A DNA stretch of 64,000 bases. Origin: Opisthocomus hoazin (taxonomy: Eukaryota > Chordata > Aves > Opisthocomiformes > Opisthocomidae). The stretch lies in assembly GCF_030867145.1 (NCBI RefSeq), contig NC_134436.1, positions 4,650,001 through 4,714,000 on the forward strand. Direction: 5' to 3'. This document shows positions 43,080-53,945 of this stretch, piece by piece (the stretch's first letter is position 1; each line of letters opens with the position of its first letter). The notes beneath the pieces were generated by a model, which did not search any database, was not told the origin of the DNA, and saw nothing but the letters and a program-made list of their open reading frames with translations. The translations under genes and the position numbers were made by a program.

Positions 43080-43500
43080 TCACTCCTTCGCACATCCCTG
43101 CAGACGCCTCTCCCCCTTCCCTCCTTCCCGCTCTGCTCATTCCTCATCCATCTCTCCATCCACCCCCTCATCCATCCGTCCGTCTGTCTGCCTGTCACCT
43201 TCCCGTGCTCGGTGCTGGGCACCCTTCTCCTCTCTCTTTATCTCTGGCTCCCAGCTGCTTCTCGCCCCTCCCTGCTGTTCCCTCCATCCCTCCTTCTCCC
43301 CATCCTTCACTCCTGCAGCCTCCTGCTGTGGTTATCGCTCCCTCACACACGTCCCTCCTCCCTCCCTCCCTTCTGCTCATCCTTTCGCCCCTCTTACGCT
43401 CTCCCCTTCTTCTATTCCATTTGCCTCGCTCAACCCCTCCATCCCCAGATTTGTCTCGTTTCCATCCCTCCCTCTTGCCACCACCTTGCCCGGGCACCTT
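43080..43500. repeat. Pyrimidine-rich low-complexity tract
   Basis: Mostly CTCC, CATC and TCCC with short ATCC runs and CGTCCGTCTGTCTGCC. Weakly like the satellite at 13.2 kb. Confidence 0.6.
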
Positions 43501-43689
43501 GCGGTCCAGTCTCGGTGCAGCCACCCCACCCAGACGCGTGAGTCCCCTGCATCCCCCTCGCTCACGTGCTCCCTTGGCCTCTCCATGTCCCCACGACGCC
43601 CCGTTTTATCCTGCTGCTGCAGCCTTTAAAGTTTCAATCAGTGCTCGGCTGGGAGAGGCGGGGAAGGCTGAGCCTCCCGCTCCCAGCCC

Positions 43690-43990
43690 CACGACGCTGC
43701 GCTGCCACTCTGAGCGCTCCCGCCTTATAAATTTTACATTATTAGCCTCTTTAAAGTATATAAAATAACTATTCATAAATTATTGAGGGGAAATTTAAAA
43801 TACTACAAATGTTTATAAATGTTTATCAAGAGGTCTTCAGAAGTGAGCGAGCGGAGCCTGAGCGACTTCCCACGGCTGGCAGGAGCGTGGCATCCGCCCT
43901 GCCCCTGCCCGCAGGGGTATTTTTGTGGGACCACCAGCAGGCGATTGGCGTGGGCTCCCACAGCTGCTTTAATTCATGTCCCCATGGATA
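43690..43990. promoter_or_regulatory. AT-rich island with duplicated forkhead site
   Basis: About 110 bases (43728-43835) with very low GC: TTATAAATTTTACATTATTA, AAAGTATATAAAATAAC and an exact tandem AAATGTTTAT-AAATGTTTAT at 43807-43826. TGTTTAT is a forkhead core. It is flanked by GC-rich DNA on both sides. Confidence 0.5.
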
Positions 43991-44129
43991 GCGAGGAAAA
44001 AATTACCAGCTGTGCACTCTCTGCTTCTGCCAGCAGCGCTCTGTGTCTGGGCAGCCCCGGCCCTTCCCATCACCTGCTGCTGGGTGACCCTGCCCTGGGG
44101 CTGCCCCTGGGCAAGGGCAGATGGTCTGC

Positions 44130-44245
44130 CCTGCTGGGAACACGTCCTGACCCCCTAGGGACATGTTCTGCCCTGCTGGCAAGACGTCCTGTCCACCTTT
44201 GGGAGATGTGCTGTCCCACTGAGGACATGTCCTGTCCCCCAGCCC
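44130..44245. repeat. About 30-bp minisatellite, ACATGTCCTGTCCC type
   Basis: ACACGTCCTGACCCC, ACATGTTCTGCCCTG, GACGTCCTGTCCACC, GATGTGCTGTCCCA and ACATGTCCTGTCCCC at a spacing of about 25-30 bases. Confidence 0.75.
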
Positions 44246-44519
44246 AATGCTCACTGTGTGCCCAGGTCACGGGCTGGCTCGGGGTCCCCAGCAAGCGACT
44301 GAGTGGTGCATGCACACAAGCACCTCTATGCACACACGCAGATGTGGGTATGTGCATGGACTCGCATGCACATGCAGTGCCAGCCTGCTTGCATCCAGGG
44401 CAGGGACGTGTCATCTCAGGCAGGGTGGCATGATGTAGGCAGCCAGCACCCTTCTCACTGCTGATGGCATCCCTGGTGGCCCTGGTGCTGGCTTAGCCTT
44501 GATACAGCTGCTGGCACTG

Positions 44520-44955
44520 CCTGGCATGGCATGGCATGGTGTGGCACAGCCCTACAAGTACAGCACTGCCAAGCCTGGCAGCCTGCTTGGCACGGCATGG
44601 CACAGCGTAGCAGAGCACAGCACTGCAGGGATGGTGCCACAGAACATGAGCAGCCTGCACGGTATGGCATGGCACAGTACTGCAGGGATGGCATCACTGA
44701 GCCTGGGCAGCCTGCTCAGCATGGCACAGCAAGGCACAGACCTGCAGGTACAGTGCCACTGAGCATGGCCAGCCTGCTTGGCACAGCATGGCACAGTTTG
44801 GCATGGCACAGTGCTGCAGGGATGGCACCACCAAGCCTGAGCAGCCTCCTCATCATGGCACAGCATAGCATGGCACAGCACATCCCTGCAGGGAAGGTAT
44901 TGTTGAGCCCAGACAGCTGGCATGGCACAGCCCTGGCATAGCCATGGCACAACCT
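44520..44955. repeat. Imperfect minisatellite, period 57-72 bp, TGGCATGGCACAG type
   Basis: The landmark GCCTGC(T/A) recurs at 44581, 44653, 44710, 44772 and (as GCCTCC) 44844. It is followed each time by GGCATGGCACAG and then CTGCAGGGATGG(C/T). At least five copies with internal GGCAT duplications. Confidence 0.9.
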
Positions 44956-45369
44956 TAGTGCAGTGATCCTGCACACCCTCTGCTCCTCTCCTCGCAGAGC
45001 TCCAGGAGCCAGGGTTTGCCCGCAGGCAGGATGTCACTTCCAGCTGGGTGCAGCGCAGGAGGGTGCCCGGTGGCGGGGTCTGCCGAACCGCCTGCCCAGG
45101 GAATGACCAGTGACTGTGACAGCGGCGTCTGCATGAAAGACAGGAATGTGGGCAACATGCGTGCTGCAGGACATGGGCCTACCCAAGGCTACTGGAAAGG
45201 TACAAGGCTCTGGAGACGTCCTCTGGTCTGGCCACCGTGGGAAGCCCAGCTTGGCCCAGAGACTGCGCCCACCAAGATGGGAGCTGTGCCCACCGCAGGG
45301 TGGCAAAGGAGCTCTGCTGTAGCCCCGGCGAGTGGGTCGGCCAAGTGTGCACAACTCGTTCGTGGATGC

Positions 45370-45560
45370 TCAGTGATCCTGTAGCTTCCAACAGGAGCTG
45401 CCTGAAGGGATTGTGTTTAGAGCGCCGGCTGATTGGGGTAATCATGGGAGCACAGAGTGCATTAACTGTGGAGGTTTATAAAGGGAAATTAAAATAAAAT
45501 TGGATGTGACAGAAAAGTACATGGAAAATTAGTATAAGAATATGAATATTTATGGCTGCA
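45370..45560. promoter_or_regulatory. AT-rich island, candidate conserved non-coding element
   Basis: GGTTTATAAAGGGAAATTAA, ATAAAATTGGATGTGACAG and AATATGAATATTTATGG. Single-copy, no coding frame. Confidence 0.45.
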
Positions 45561-46284
45561 GGAGCACGCACTGGGAAAGTGCTCCTCTGTCCTCCCTGCC
45601 ACCCTCCCCACCGCGGGCCTGGGGCAGGTCCCGAGGGCAGCAGCCAGCTGTGGGGCCAGGCTGCGGGGTTGGGCCCGCTGCGGTGGGCATGCCGTGCTCC
45701 CGTCACTGCCGACCTGCCTTCGGGGGGACTTTGGGGGTGATGGAGGCTGTGATGTTGCAGTTGCATGCCCATGTACCCCTCGCGTCTCAGGGGTTGTCCG
45801 CAGGGTCGCCATGTCCCAGTGGTGGTGGTGGCACTGGTGCCGGGGTGCATGGATGCTTCCACCACTGTGACAGCACAACGGCACAGGGACTGAGACAGGC
45901 ACAGCTCGGGAGCATCGTTGGTGGCAGAGAGGAGGAGGTTGGCATTGTGTGGTGCTGGCACGCACCGAGGCTGCTCATGAAGGAATTAGGGCACTAGGAC
46001 AGACCTCAGCCTGCCAGGATGGCAGGGCACAGCTTTCCTCCTGCCCGCTGGGGCTCTGCCCACCCGCCTGAGCTCCGGCAGAGCTTGCATGGGCAGCTGG
46101 CAGCGCTCAGCACCAGCAGCTGCCCAGCAGCATGCCAAAGATGCCACCACCCTGCTGGGAGTAACACACGTCACCCCATCCCAGCCAGAGCAGGGAGCTG
46201 CCTACAGCATCACTGCCTGCTTGCCTTGCAGCAGGTCCCATGATGGACCTGGGGGTAGCCACCCCCTGCCCCCTCCCGTTGTCA

Positions 46285-46395
46285 CACTTAAAAGCCATTA
46301 AAATAATTGAATGCTTTAAATATTCAGCGCTCAGCTTAAATATTCATCAGCAAAGTTATTCTGATTGCTAAACTGCATCAGCACAGACCGGGAAA
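46285..46395. promoter_or_regulatory. AT-rich island with a repeated TTAAATATTCA site
   Basis: CATTAAAATAATTGAATGC is followed by TTAAATATTCA at 46316-46326 and again at 46336-46346, exactly 20 bases apart. Confidence 0.45.
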
Positions 46396-46424
46396 CAGTT
46401 CCTCTCAACAGAGCTCCCCCCACC

Positions 46425-46600
46425 CGTGCGCACAGCCATGCGCACCCCGACCCTCACGTGGGCACGCACGGGCACGCGTGCAGGCACACGCACGTACACC
46501 CATGTACACGCACACGTGCATGCACGTATACACGCCTGCACCTCTGCGCAGACCATGCATATGCAGGCATACGTGCAGAAGGATGCATAGAAACACAGTC
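46425..46600. repeat. Cryptic CA/TG tract
   Basis: ACGTGGGCACGCACGGGCAC, CACGCACGTACACC and ACACGTGCATGCACGTATAC, the same kind as at 30.4 kb. Confidence 0.85.
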
Positions 46601-47244
46601 CCAGAGCGGGTGGGTGCGAGCACTGGCAGCAGTGGGGACACTGGGAGCATGTTTAGGTGGCTGGGGTGCACCCCCACCCGAGCTGTGCTCCCCTGGCGAG
46701 GCTGGGGGCAGGCACCCAGCCCAGCGGTGTCTGCAGCGTCCCCGTCACTGCCCACTCTGGCACCAGCAGCCTAGATCCATCTCCGGGACCACTCTGGGGT
46801 TGTTCCCAGCACCCCAATGGCTGCATCGCCCAGGCTCCTGGCATGGTCAAGGGCACTGCAGCACTCGCCTCTACCAAAAACACGTGAAATCTGCTGTGTG
46901 CTGTGCACCCTGAGCAACATTTCTGCGCAGTCTCTGCTGCAGGGGTGCAAGGTCTTGCAGTCGAGTATCCTTGAGCAGGTGCTTGCATTATTTACATGTT
47001 TTTACAAGGGAGAAGGACAGATTAAGGATTGATTCATAAAAAAATAGTAGTGAGAGACTGTCCAAAGCTGAGCTTATTGCCTGGGAAGACCTTGCTTTGA
47101 ACCCCCTTTGCCCACCCTGGCTACTCCCTACTGGTACCCCAGCCCTTGCGGTGCTGCCAAGCCATCGCATGCTGGGGACAGGCAGCGGAGAGGTGCCTTT
47201 GAACACAAAAGAAGGGTTTGCTCTCATCTCTGCCAGGCTGATCC

Positions 47245-47490
47245 ACCCAGCCGAGCCTGTCATAGCCACATCTTTATTCCTTCTAAGTGCCCGCTGCATA
47301 ATCCTATCCCTCAGGCTGGCTCCTGGTGGGGATGCTCTCCGCCAGCTCTGCAGATGTGGCAACCGTGTGCCGTTTGCCAGGGCGATAGCAACATGTGCCC
47401 AGTCTCGGCCATATAACCCTGCCCTTCACTCTGACAAGCAGGTGATAGTCCACTTTACCCACTGCTGTATATTTTTGTGGCCTCCAAAAG
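47245..47490. promoter_or_regulatory. Weak candidate regulatory segment
   Basis: Non-repetitive, moderate-GC sequence including CACATCTTTATTCCTTC and GGCCATATAACC (CArG-like CCATATAACC). Confidence 0.22.
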
Positions 47491-48384
47491 CTGACCAGGA
47501 TGGCCTGAACTGGGGCATGAAACAGAAAAGCACCAGTGGAGCACGCCCTGCAAAGCCAAAGGGCAAAGTGGGACCTGCCAGGAGCCCCGAGAGGGGTAAG
47601 AGCTCTGCATCACGCTGGGGCTCTCGAGATCCTCTCGTTTTCTGCTGAACTTGACAGCACTCTGGTATAATCTTCCATTAGGAGACAAAAGGTCTTTGCT
47701 TGACATCTTTGTTCCTGGAACAGAGCAACTCGGCTAAGAGAAGAGCAAGAGGAGGAGAATCAAGAATCATGACCCCTGGCTGAGAGCAAAGGATGCCCTG
47801 AAAAGAGGAAAAGAACTTGCCAGCGGCAGCAAAACCTCTGCCACCCTCCAGAGGCAGGTGAAATCATGAGCCAAAACCCGCTTTTAAAAGCATTTTCCTT
47901 CTTCAGTGAGATGCACCGAGGCGCGGCAGCATCATGGGAGGCTGTGGGGAGCCTGCATGTCCCCGGCAAGGCAGGCATGCTGGTGCTTTCTCCACCTTCC
48001 CATCTGGAGTCTTGCAAAAGGCAAGATCTGAAGTTCAACCCCTGCAGGCTGCAGGGAACAAGTCCATCATGCGAGGCCTCAGAGCCGCCAGGTCCTCTGG
48101 TGAACATCTGTAGCCACCTGGCCCCTTCCTGGGTGAAACCTGCCGGCAGTCCTGCATCCGCTGCCCTCACCGCAGATGTCATCAGTCTATAAAGAGCTTT
48201 TGCCTTTCACACAGGACGCAGTTTCTCTCCAGCAGCTGGCTGGCAGGGAGGGTATTACACGTGGGCGCTGGTGCACAAGTGCATTCCCACGTGCACATGG
48301 GTGCTGGCATGTGCAGGCACATGGAGAGGTGGAAACAGCCCCAGCAACGCTCTGCAAACAGCACTGATAAAATTGTTCCTCAAA

Positions 48385-48530
48385 TACCTGAAGCAGGCTT
48401 AGGTTTAAGCAGTCTCCCTCCAAAGACGGCTGCCACGTACACTTCGCAGGCTAGAGCTGCCTCTTTAATCCTGAGGAATCATGTACTTTGCATCCGCGTT
48501 TGCCATTCAGATTTGCATCGCAGAAGGCTG
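48385..48530. promoter_or_regulatory. Candidate element with octamer (POU) motifs
   Basis: A perfect octamer ATTTGCAT at 48511-48518 and a one-mismatch CTTTGCAT at 48487-48494, 24 bases apart, in non-repetitive sequence. Confidence 0.4.
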
Positions 48531-48699
48531 TGCTGTGCTGCGCGGCATCTGGGAAAGGGGGCTCGGTGCTCCCCGCTGTGCTGGGGCCACCGGCACGCTG
48601 CCAGCCTCGGGTGGCAGGACCTTGCCCATGCCATGGCTCAGCCGGACCCGAAGGCAGAGCTGAGCAGGTCTGCCTGCCTCTCTGCTTGGCTACTGAGCA

Positions 48700-48850
48700 C
48701 TGGGAAGGAGTCGCTGGTTTATCTGATACGATTTAATCAGCCCTATAATTAGATTAATTTTTTGATTTGATAGCAACCCATTTCTCACAGTTAGATTTAT
48801 TTATGTGTGTTTTATGCTTTGGTTTGGCAATAAAATAGGAACTGAGGAGG
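48700..48850. promoter_or_regulatory. AT-rich island with paired homeodomain site
   Basis: TAATTAGATTAATT at 48746-48759 contains TAAT-TAG-ATTA, a P3-type dimer site for paired-class homeodomains. Then TTTGATTTGATAGC and a long AT-rich segment to 48840. The 14-mer recurs at 60773. Confidence 0.48.
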
Positions 48851-49889
48851 TGCAAAAGTCCTTCCTTGCGCCTGTGCTCTGCCCCTAGAGAGTGCCTGGG
48901 CTGGAGATGCACGTCCTGGGGCTCTGCGGGCTCCTGACATGGGGCAGGAATGGGCAGGGTGGGCAGCTGCAGGGCTGGAAGAGCCCAGGAACAGCCTGCT
49001 GCAGGGAGGGTGCATCCCTAGGGGGGCAGCCAGGGGGGACAGAGGTAACCGGGATGGTCCCTGTGGCAGGAGGCACCCCGTGACCTGGGCTGGGCTCGAG
49101 GAACCAGCTGCAGGAGCCGAGGGGCTGCGGCCCCTCACTTGCTCCCCTCTGCCTTTTTGCAGAGATGGGTTCTGCATGCTGAAGCAGGTTGCATTTTGTT
49201 TTGATGAGTGGGCACGCAGCTGACCTGAACCTGCTGCATCTTTTCCCCCGTGTCGGCAGATGAGCTGTGGCTGGTCCCACCCCAGCCACCTCCCTGCAAA
49301 AGTTGCTTGTTCAAGGGGGGAGTAGATGGGCTGCAAAGTGTGTTGCAAAACAGAGGATGCTCATGCCACCTTGGCAAGGCTGAGGGAAAAGGGCTTCAGA
49401 AAGGCTTTGCTTGCCCCTCTGGGCTCTGCTGCCAGCTTGTCCACCCAGGCAGCACGGCAAGGCAGCCAGCAGCTGCTGCTGACGGATGAGGATGGACATG
49501 GCCCTCACGACGCCTTCAGCTATGGGCTATTGCACAGCCCCAAGCTGCCAAATGCCCCGCATGCCCCCCACCAGGCCTTTGCTCTGAAGGAGCGAGTGGC
49601 TCGCACGGGTTGGGAGCAGTGAGAGGTCATGCACAGAGGCAAGATGAGTTCCAGACCTCCTCACGCTCCTCTGTGCTGCTCTCCCCATGGCTGCAGCAGG
49701 ACAGGAGGTCGATCATGTTGCAGCACCCGAGCAAGCCCGCTCCCAGCTGTGGCACATCTGCTTGGCCACAGGAACCCTGCCACCGACTCAGGGCCACCTC
49801 CACGGCAGGTCATTCCTTCACCTCGTCAGCAGCTAACGTGGCATCACCATTTGCCAGGCTAGCAGCCATGCCACCAGTCCTTCCCAGCT
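48851..49889. other. Intergenic, no gene seen
   Basis: GC-rich sequence; nothing recognised. Confidence 0.45.
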
Positions 49890-50560
49890 GCCTCACAAAG
49901 GGAATGGAGTGAATAATTAAAATTAAAAATAATGATTTCAGAGAGGGATGTGGAAGGCTGGGGGAAGGCAGGAAGAGGAAGGTAGGAGAGATGTGGAGCG
50001 AGTGCGAAGGTTTGCTGGAGAAGCCAGTGCAAGGAGCTCTTTGATGGGCAGCTCCTTTGATCAGAGATCTGAATATAGCCCTCACGTTTCCCCCGTGTGA
50101 GCCTGCTGCCTAATTACCAAACGGCGGGGCCGCTTTGAGTCCTCGGCACGTTGCTGTAATAGATTTCACTGTGTCCAGCCTGGAGAAGGACATCGATTCT
50201 CCCTGCAGCCGCAGACTTGTGCTAAACATTGCGTACTATTGATTTTTTTTCCTCCCCCCCCCCCCCCCATTTTTTCCTTTTTCTTTTTTTTAAGAATTTT
50301 CTTTATTTTCATTAAATCATTAATCAGAGAGAAATCTACATTTTTATCATTTCTATGGCTGGAGAGGAAGAGAGGAAAGTTATATTGCCATAGAAACCGT
50401 TCCCTACCATTCTCAGCCTCGGAGCAGTCCCTCTTGTGCTGTCTCTTGTCAAAAGGCGTAATTGTTGCTCCTGATCTTCACTGCTCAATTAGCAGTGATG
50501 TCTCCCTTCAAGTTAATTGCTGGAGATGGGAGGAAGTAGGACAAATGTAACCTTTTAGAT
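49890..50560. promoter_or_regulatory. Large AT-rich region with C15 run, candidate regulatory cluster
   Basis: Several low-GC blocks: AATAATTAAAATTAAAAATA (49911-49930), GCCTAATTACCAAACGG (50108), an AT-rich segment at 50270-50420 and CAATTAGCAGTG plus AAGTTAATTGC at 50480-50520. A 15-base C run lies at 50254-50268, preceded by a T run. Confidence 0.42.
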
Positions 50561-50906
50561 GAAAAGATCTCTCCCCCCCACCCCCCCGCCTTCCCCGCCT
50601 TTCCTCGCCTGCATGCACTCGAGGGCCCCTCTGCAGCGAGCTGCTCTCGGGGGGAGCCACACCGACCCAAGCAGGAGTTTCCATGTGCTCCCTTTCTCCC
50701 ACACAGCGCCGGGCTGGGGAGCCCTCCCCACCTTCCTCCTCCCTTTATCCATGGCAGGACCCCTCTGTATCCCCCCTCGGTTCCCTCTGACTCTTCCAGC
50801 AGCATCACTGTCTGTTCAGCCTCTCCCCAGCCACCTCTATGCTGCTGGTGTCACCCACCCCAACATCTCCTGGGCTGGGGCAACCCTCGTGGAATGCTCC
50901 AGGATT

Positions 50907-51190
50907 GCTGGTCCAGCTCAAGTGGCATGGTCCCACACTGTGGCAGAGCTAGGATGGACATCCTGCACCAGCAACAGCAGTTGGTGGATTCATGGTGATG
51001 GGGTGGCTGTGGACGAGGAGCGGGGGGACCCCAAGACAGCCTTGGCATCGCTGCTCCAGCTCTCATGGCATGGTCCCATGCTGCGGCAGAACTAGGCTGC
51101 CCCTCCCACCCCAGCAACATTGCTTGGTGGGTTCACAGTGACGGGATGGCTGTGGTCCAGGAGTGGGGGGACCCTGAGGCAGCCCCTGCA
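50907..51190. repeat. Tandem duplication, two copies of about 143 bp
   Basis: Copies start at 50907 and 51050 with GCTG(G/C)TCCAGCTC and share GGCATGGTCCCA, GGTGG(A/G)TTCA and GGGGGGACCC blocks, roughly 75-80% alike. Confidence 0.85.
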
Positions 51191-53690
51191 CGTGCCCCGG
51201 GACTAAAAACCAGTGGGCTGAGCGTGGAGGGTACAGATGGGAAAACAAGCGTGAGCATTTCTTCCTGCAGAAATAAAACCAAGGATACCAGTGCAGCTCG
51301 CAAACGTGTGTGATAGGAGGAGTGACTCCAGGTAGGAGGAGAGCTCAGAAACGCTGCCTGGGCAGAGGGGTTTTGCAGCCTCGAGGGAAGACAGACAAGC
51401 CAGACAATACATTAAGGAGCAGAGAAATGTGGCAGTTGCCTGAACTTTCGTAGTCTGAAGAAGAGCCCTTAAACGACGACTAGAGTGTTTGTAAGACACA
51501 AATCACCCTAGCCTGGCACTATGTGGAGGGCACAGACCCACATGACACTGCCAAGTGTGCACAGCAGCCTGGACAAGCAGCAGCAACAGCGGGAATGGTA
51601 GGGACCGGCCCAAGGGTCACCCGAAAGCAGGGACAAGACAGACAAGCCAATCCCACGGCACAGGACCCTCTTGCCATGTACCAGCTAATGAAACAAATGA
51701 GCTCCTGAAGATCAGGATGGTGGTGAAGGCAACGAGGACAGCTGGTTAATGGCAGCAGTTGGAGGGTGCAAGGGCATCCAAAGCGTTGTCTGGCAACCAG
51801 GAGTTGCATGCAGGAAAAGAGGGTGTCACCACCTATGGTGGACACTGAGGCACTCTGTCAACCCTAGAAGACCACCAGTAAGGTCCAGGGCAGATCCAGC
51901 TAGCAAAGGCTGACAGCCAGGAGAACTGATATCACCTTATGTCAGCCCTTTGCCCCAGACCTGCTGTCCCCAGCTCCATGCTGGGACCTGGAAGTTCCAC
52001 CGAAGAGCTTCTCCCCACAGGGACTCCTGCTGACTGCTTTGGGTAATAATCCCTTGTGATGTCCCCAGCCTTCCTGAAGCACCCGTGCTCTGGGGTTTTC
52101 TTGGTGGTGGCGTGATTCTTGTAGCTACCTGCACCTTTGAGGGTTGGCCCTTTCTGCAGCAGTGACAAGGAAGAGGTGTCACTGATGTCCACGGGCACCA
52201 TTTGCCTTTCTGCGACATCTTCCCTGCAAGGATCGCACTGCTCCGAATCAGCCCGGAGCAGGAAGAGCCCTCACACCCTGCACTGCCTCTGCCTGAGCTG
52301 CATCACAGGAGGTTTTGCCTAATTGAGCACCACAGCTGCTCAGCCAGGACAGAGGGGACTGAGTGAAAGGGACCTCTCATCCAACCTCTTTTTCAGAGCA
52401 GCTCTGTCCCCAGTGCTAGATCCAGGCAGAACCACAGCTAGGATCTCTCTGAGGATGCTCTAAGGAAGAGCCCATGTCACTCCCAGAAGCTCTTGAGCTC
52501 AGATGAGAGACCCACCTCCTTCAACAAGCCCAGGGCAGCAGAAGATCAAGCAAAACCCTGTTCATCATAACTAGACCTTGTTATAAGCAGAACCTTGCTG
52601 TCACTCAGCAAATCACTTGCAAGGACCCTGACGAGAGGCAGATGAGCTCACTGTTCATCCCCGCTCCTGCTCCTCCCAGCTCCAGGCTCGTTACTATTTG
52701 GGTATGCTTGTTGGACAGCAGAAAGTTTGGGAGTGAGGTGTGATGGTGGTGAGGCCAGCAGAAATTGTGAAGCAAGAGGAGCCCTCACCTTGAGATGATG
52801 GCAAGGGACATGGGTACTGCTGCTCACACCTTAGGCAGGGGCAAGAGATGCTCACCAGGCTGCAAAATGATAGCCCCAACCCAACTGATCTCCTTCGCCT
52901 TTCTGCAGAGTCAGACAGTAATTACTCACTTTTATCTCACAGAGTGGGGATTGGGGGAGCCAATCTCATAAAGCCAGAACTAGGTTACTTTCCCAGCTCC
53001 CGTCACTCGCAAGATGTATTGCTGAGCAGATCCACCCTCAGCCCCTTCTCCCTGGCAATCTGCACCTCATTGGCCCAAGGCCACTATGTCTGGATGCTGC
53101 TGGCCCTGCTCCAGCACCGCTTGCCCTGGCTCCTCCTGGGTTTGGTTTGCAGGTCTGAGACAAGGACCCACCCCACCACCTCGCATCAGCCCCAGGGCCA
53201 CCTTGCAAACACTGCCCTGGCCATGCATGCACCTTCTCTAATGCCCGGGATGCTCCTTCTGTAGTGCTTGGGATGGTCTGGGAAGTCTTGAAGTCAGACA
53301 AAAAAGCCACGTGAAGCTGAAAAGAGGCAATTTAGGGGCTCAGTGCATGGAGGAATCACTCGAGGATGCTTCCCTGCGTGGATGAGCACTTCCCTGGCCC
53401 CTTGGCTGCGGAAGGCATGGAGGAGCAATTGGCAAGCTGGGGCTCAGCTCCTGCTTCTCTTCCGCTGGATGCAAACAAGCCCTTAACATTTAAGCAAGTG
53501 CCTCTGCTTGTGGAGACATGCGGGGTGCCGAGTGCTCACTTCAGCGCACCTCGTGACTCACACCCTCCGTGAGAAGGTCAGGGAGGAGGATGGCGGGGAG
53601 GAGAGCACCCAAAGGCACCGGGCATCTCCCCTCCCAATGGCAGAGGCGGCAGGAGGCGAGGGCGCCCGTCATACTGTCGCCCGGGCCCTG
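51191..53690. other. Intergenic, no gene seen
   Basis: Less GC-rich than neighbours in part (51300-52700) but without recognisable gene or repeat. A stretch near 52360-52480 faintly resembles very old CR1 but is not called. Confidence 0.4.
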
Positions 53691-53694
53691 CCGC

Positions 53695-53945
53695 CGTCCC
53701 CTGGCTCCGCCGCTCCTGCCACGGCTGCAATTAAAGCTCACCCTGAACGCTGCATTAATGTCAGGTTTGTATCTGATTTCCCCTGCGCCAGGTAAGGAGG
53801 GGCCGGCAGGCTTGGAGAAGGATCACACGTGGCAGCTTTTAATAGAAACCCGCCCGCCTGTCACAGGCTTCTCATCATTCCTCTTGAAACGTTTGCTAAT
53901 TACCAAGAAGCCGGTGTTTGTATTTCGGGTGTGACGTTCCCCTCT
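53695..53945. promoter_or_regulatory. Candidate conserved non-coding element
   Basis: CTGCAATTAAAGCTCACCC, GCTGCATTAATGTCAGG, GCAGCTTTTAATAGAAACC and GTTTGCTAATTACCAAG within 250 bases. CTAATTACCAA also occurs at 50110. Confidence 0.45.

Noticed and set aside
42575..43768. 397-, 315- and 273-codon plus-strand frames
   Set aside because: They translate CACTCAC repeats and a pyrimidine tract in three frames at once, so they are repeat artefacts.
52360..52480. Possible very old CR1 piece
   Set aside because: Only short matches (gggacctctcatccaacctc); too weak to call without alignment.
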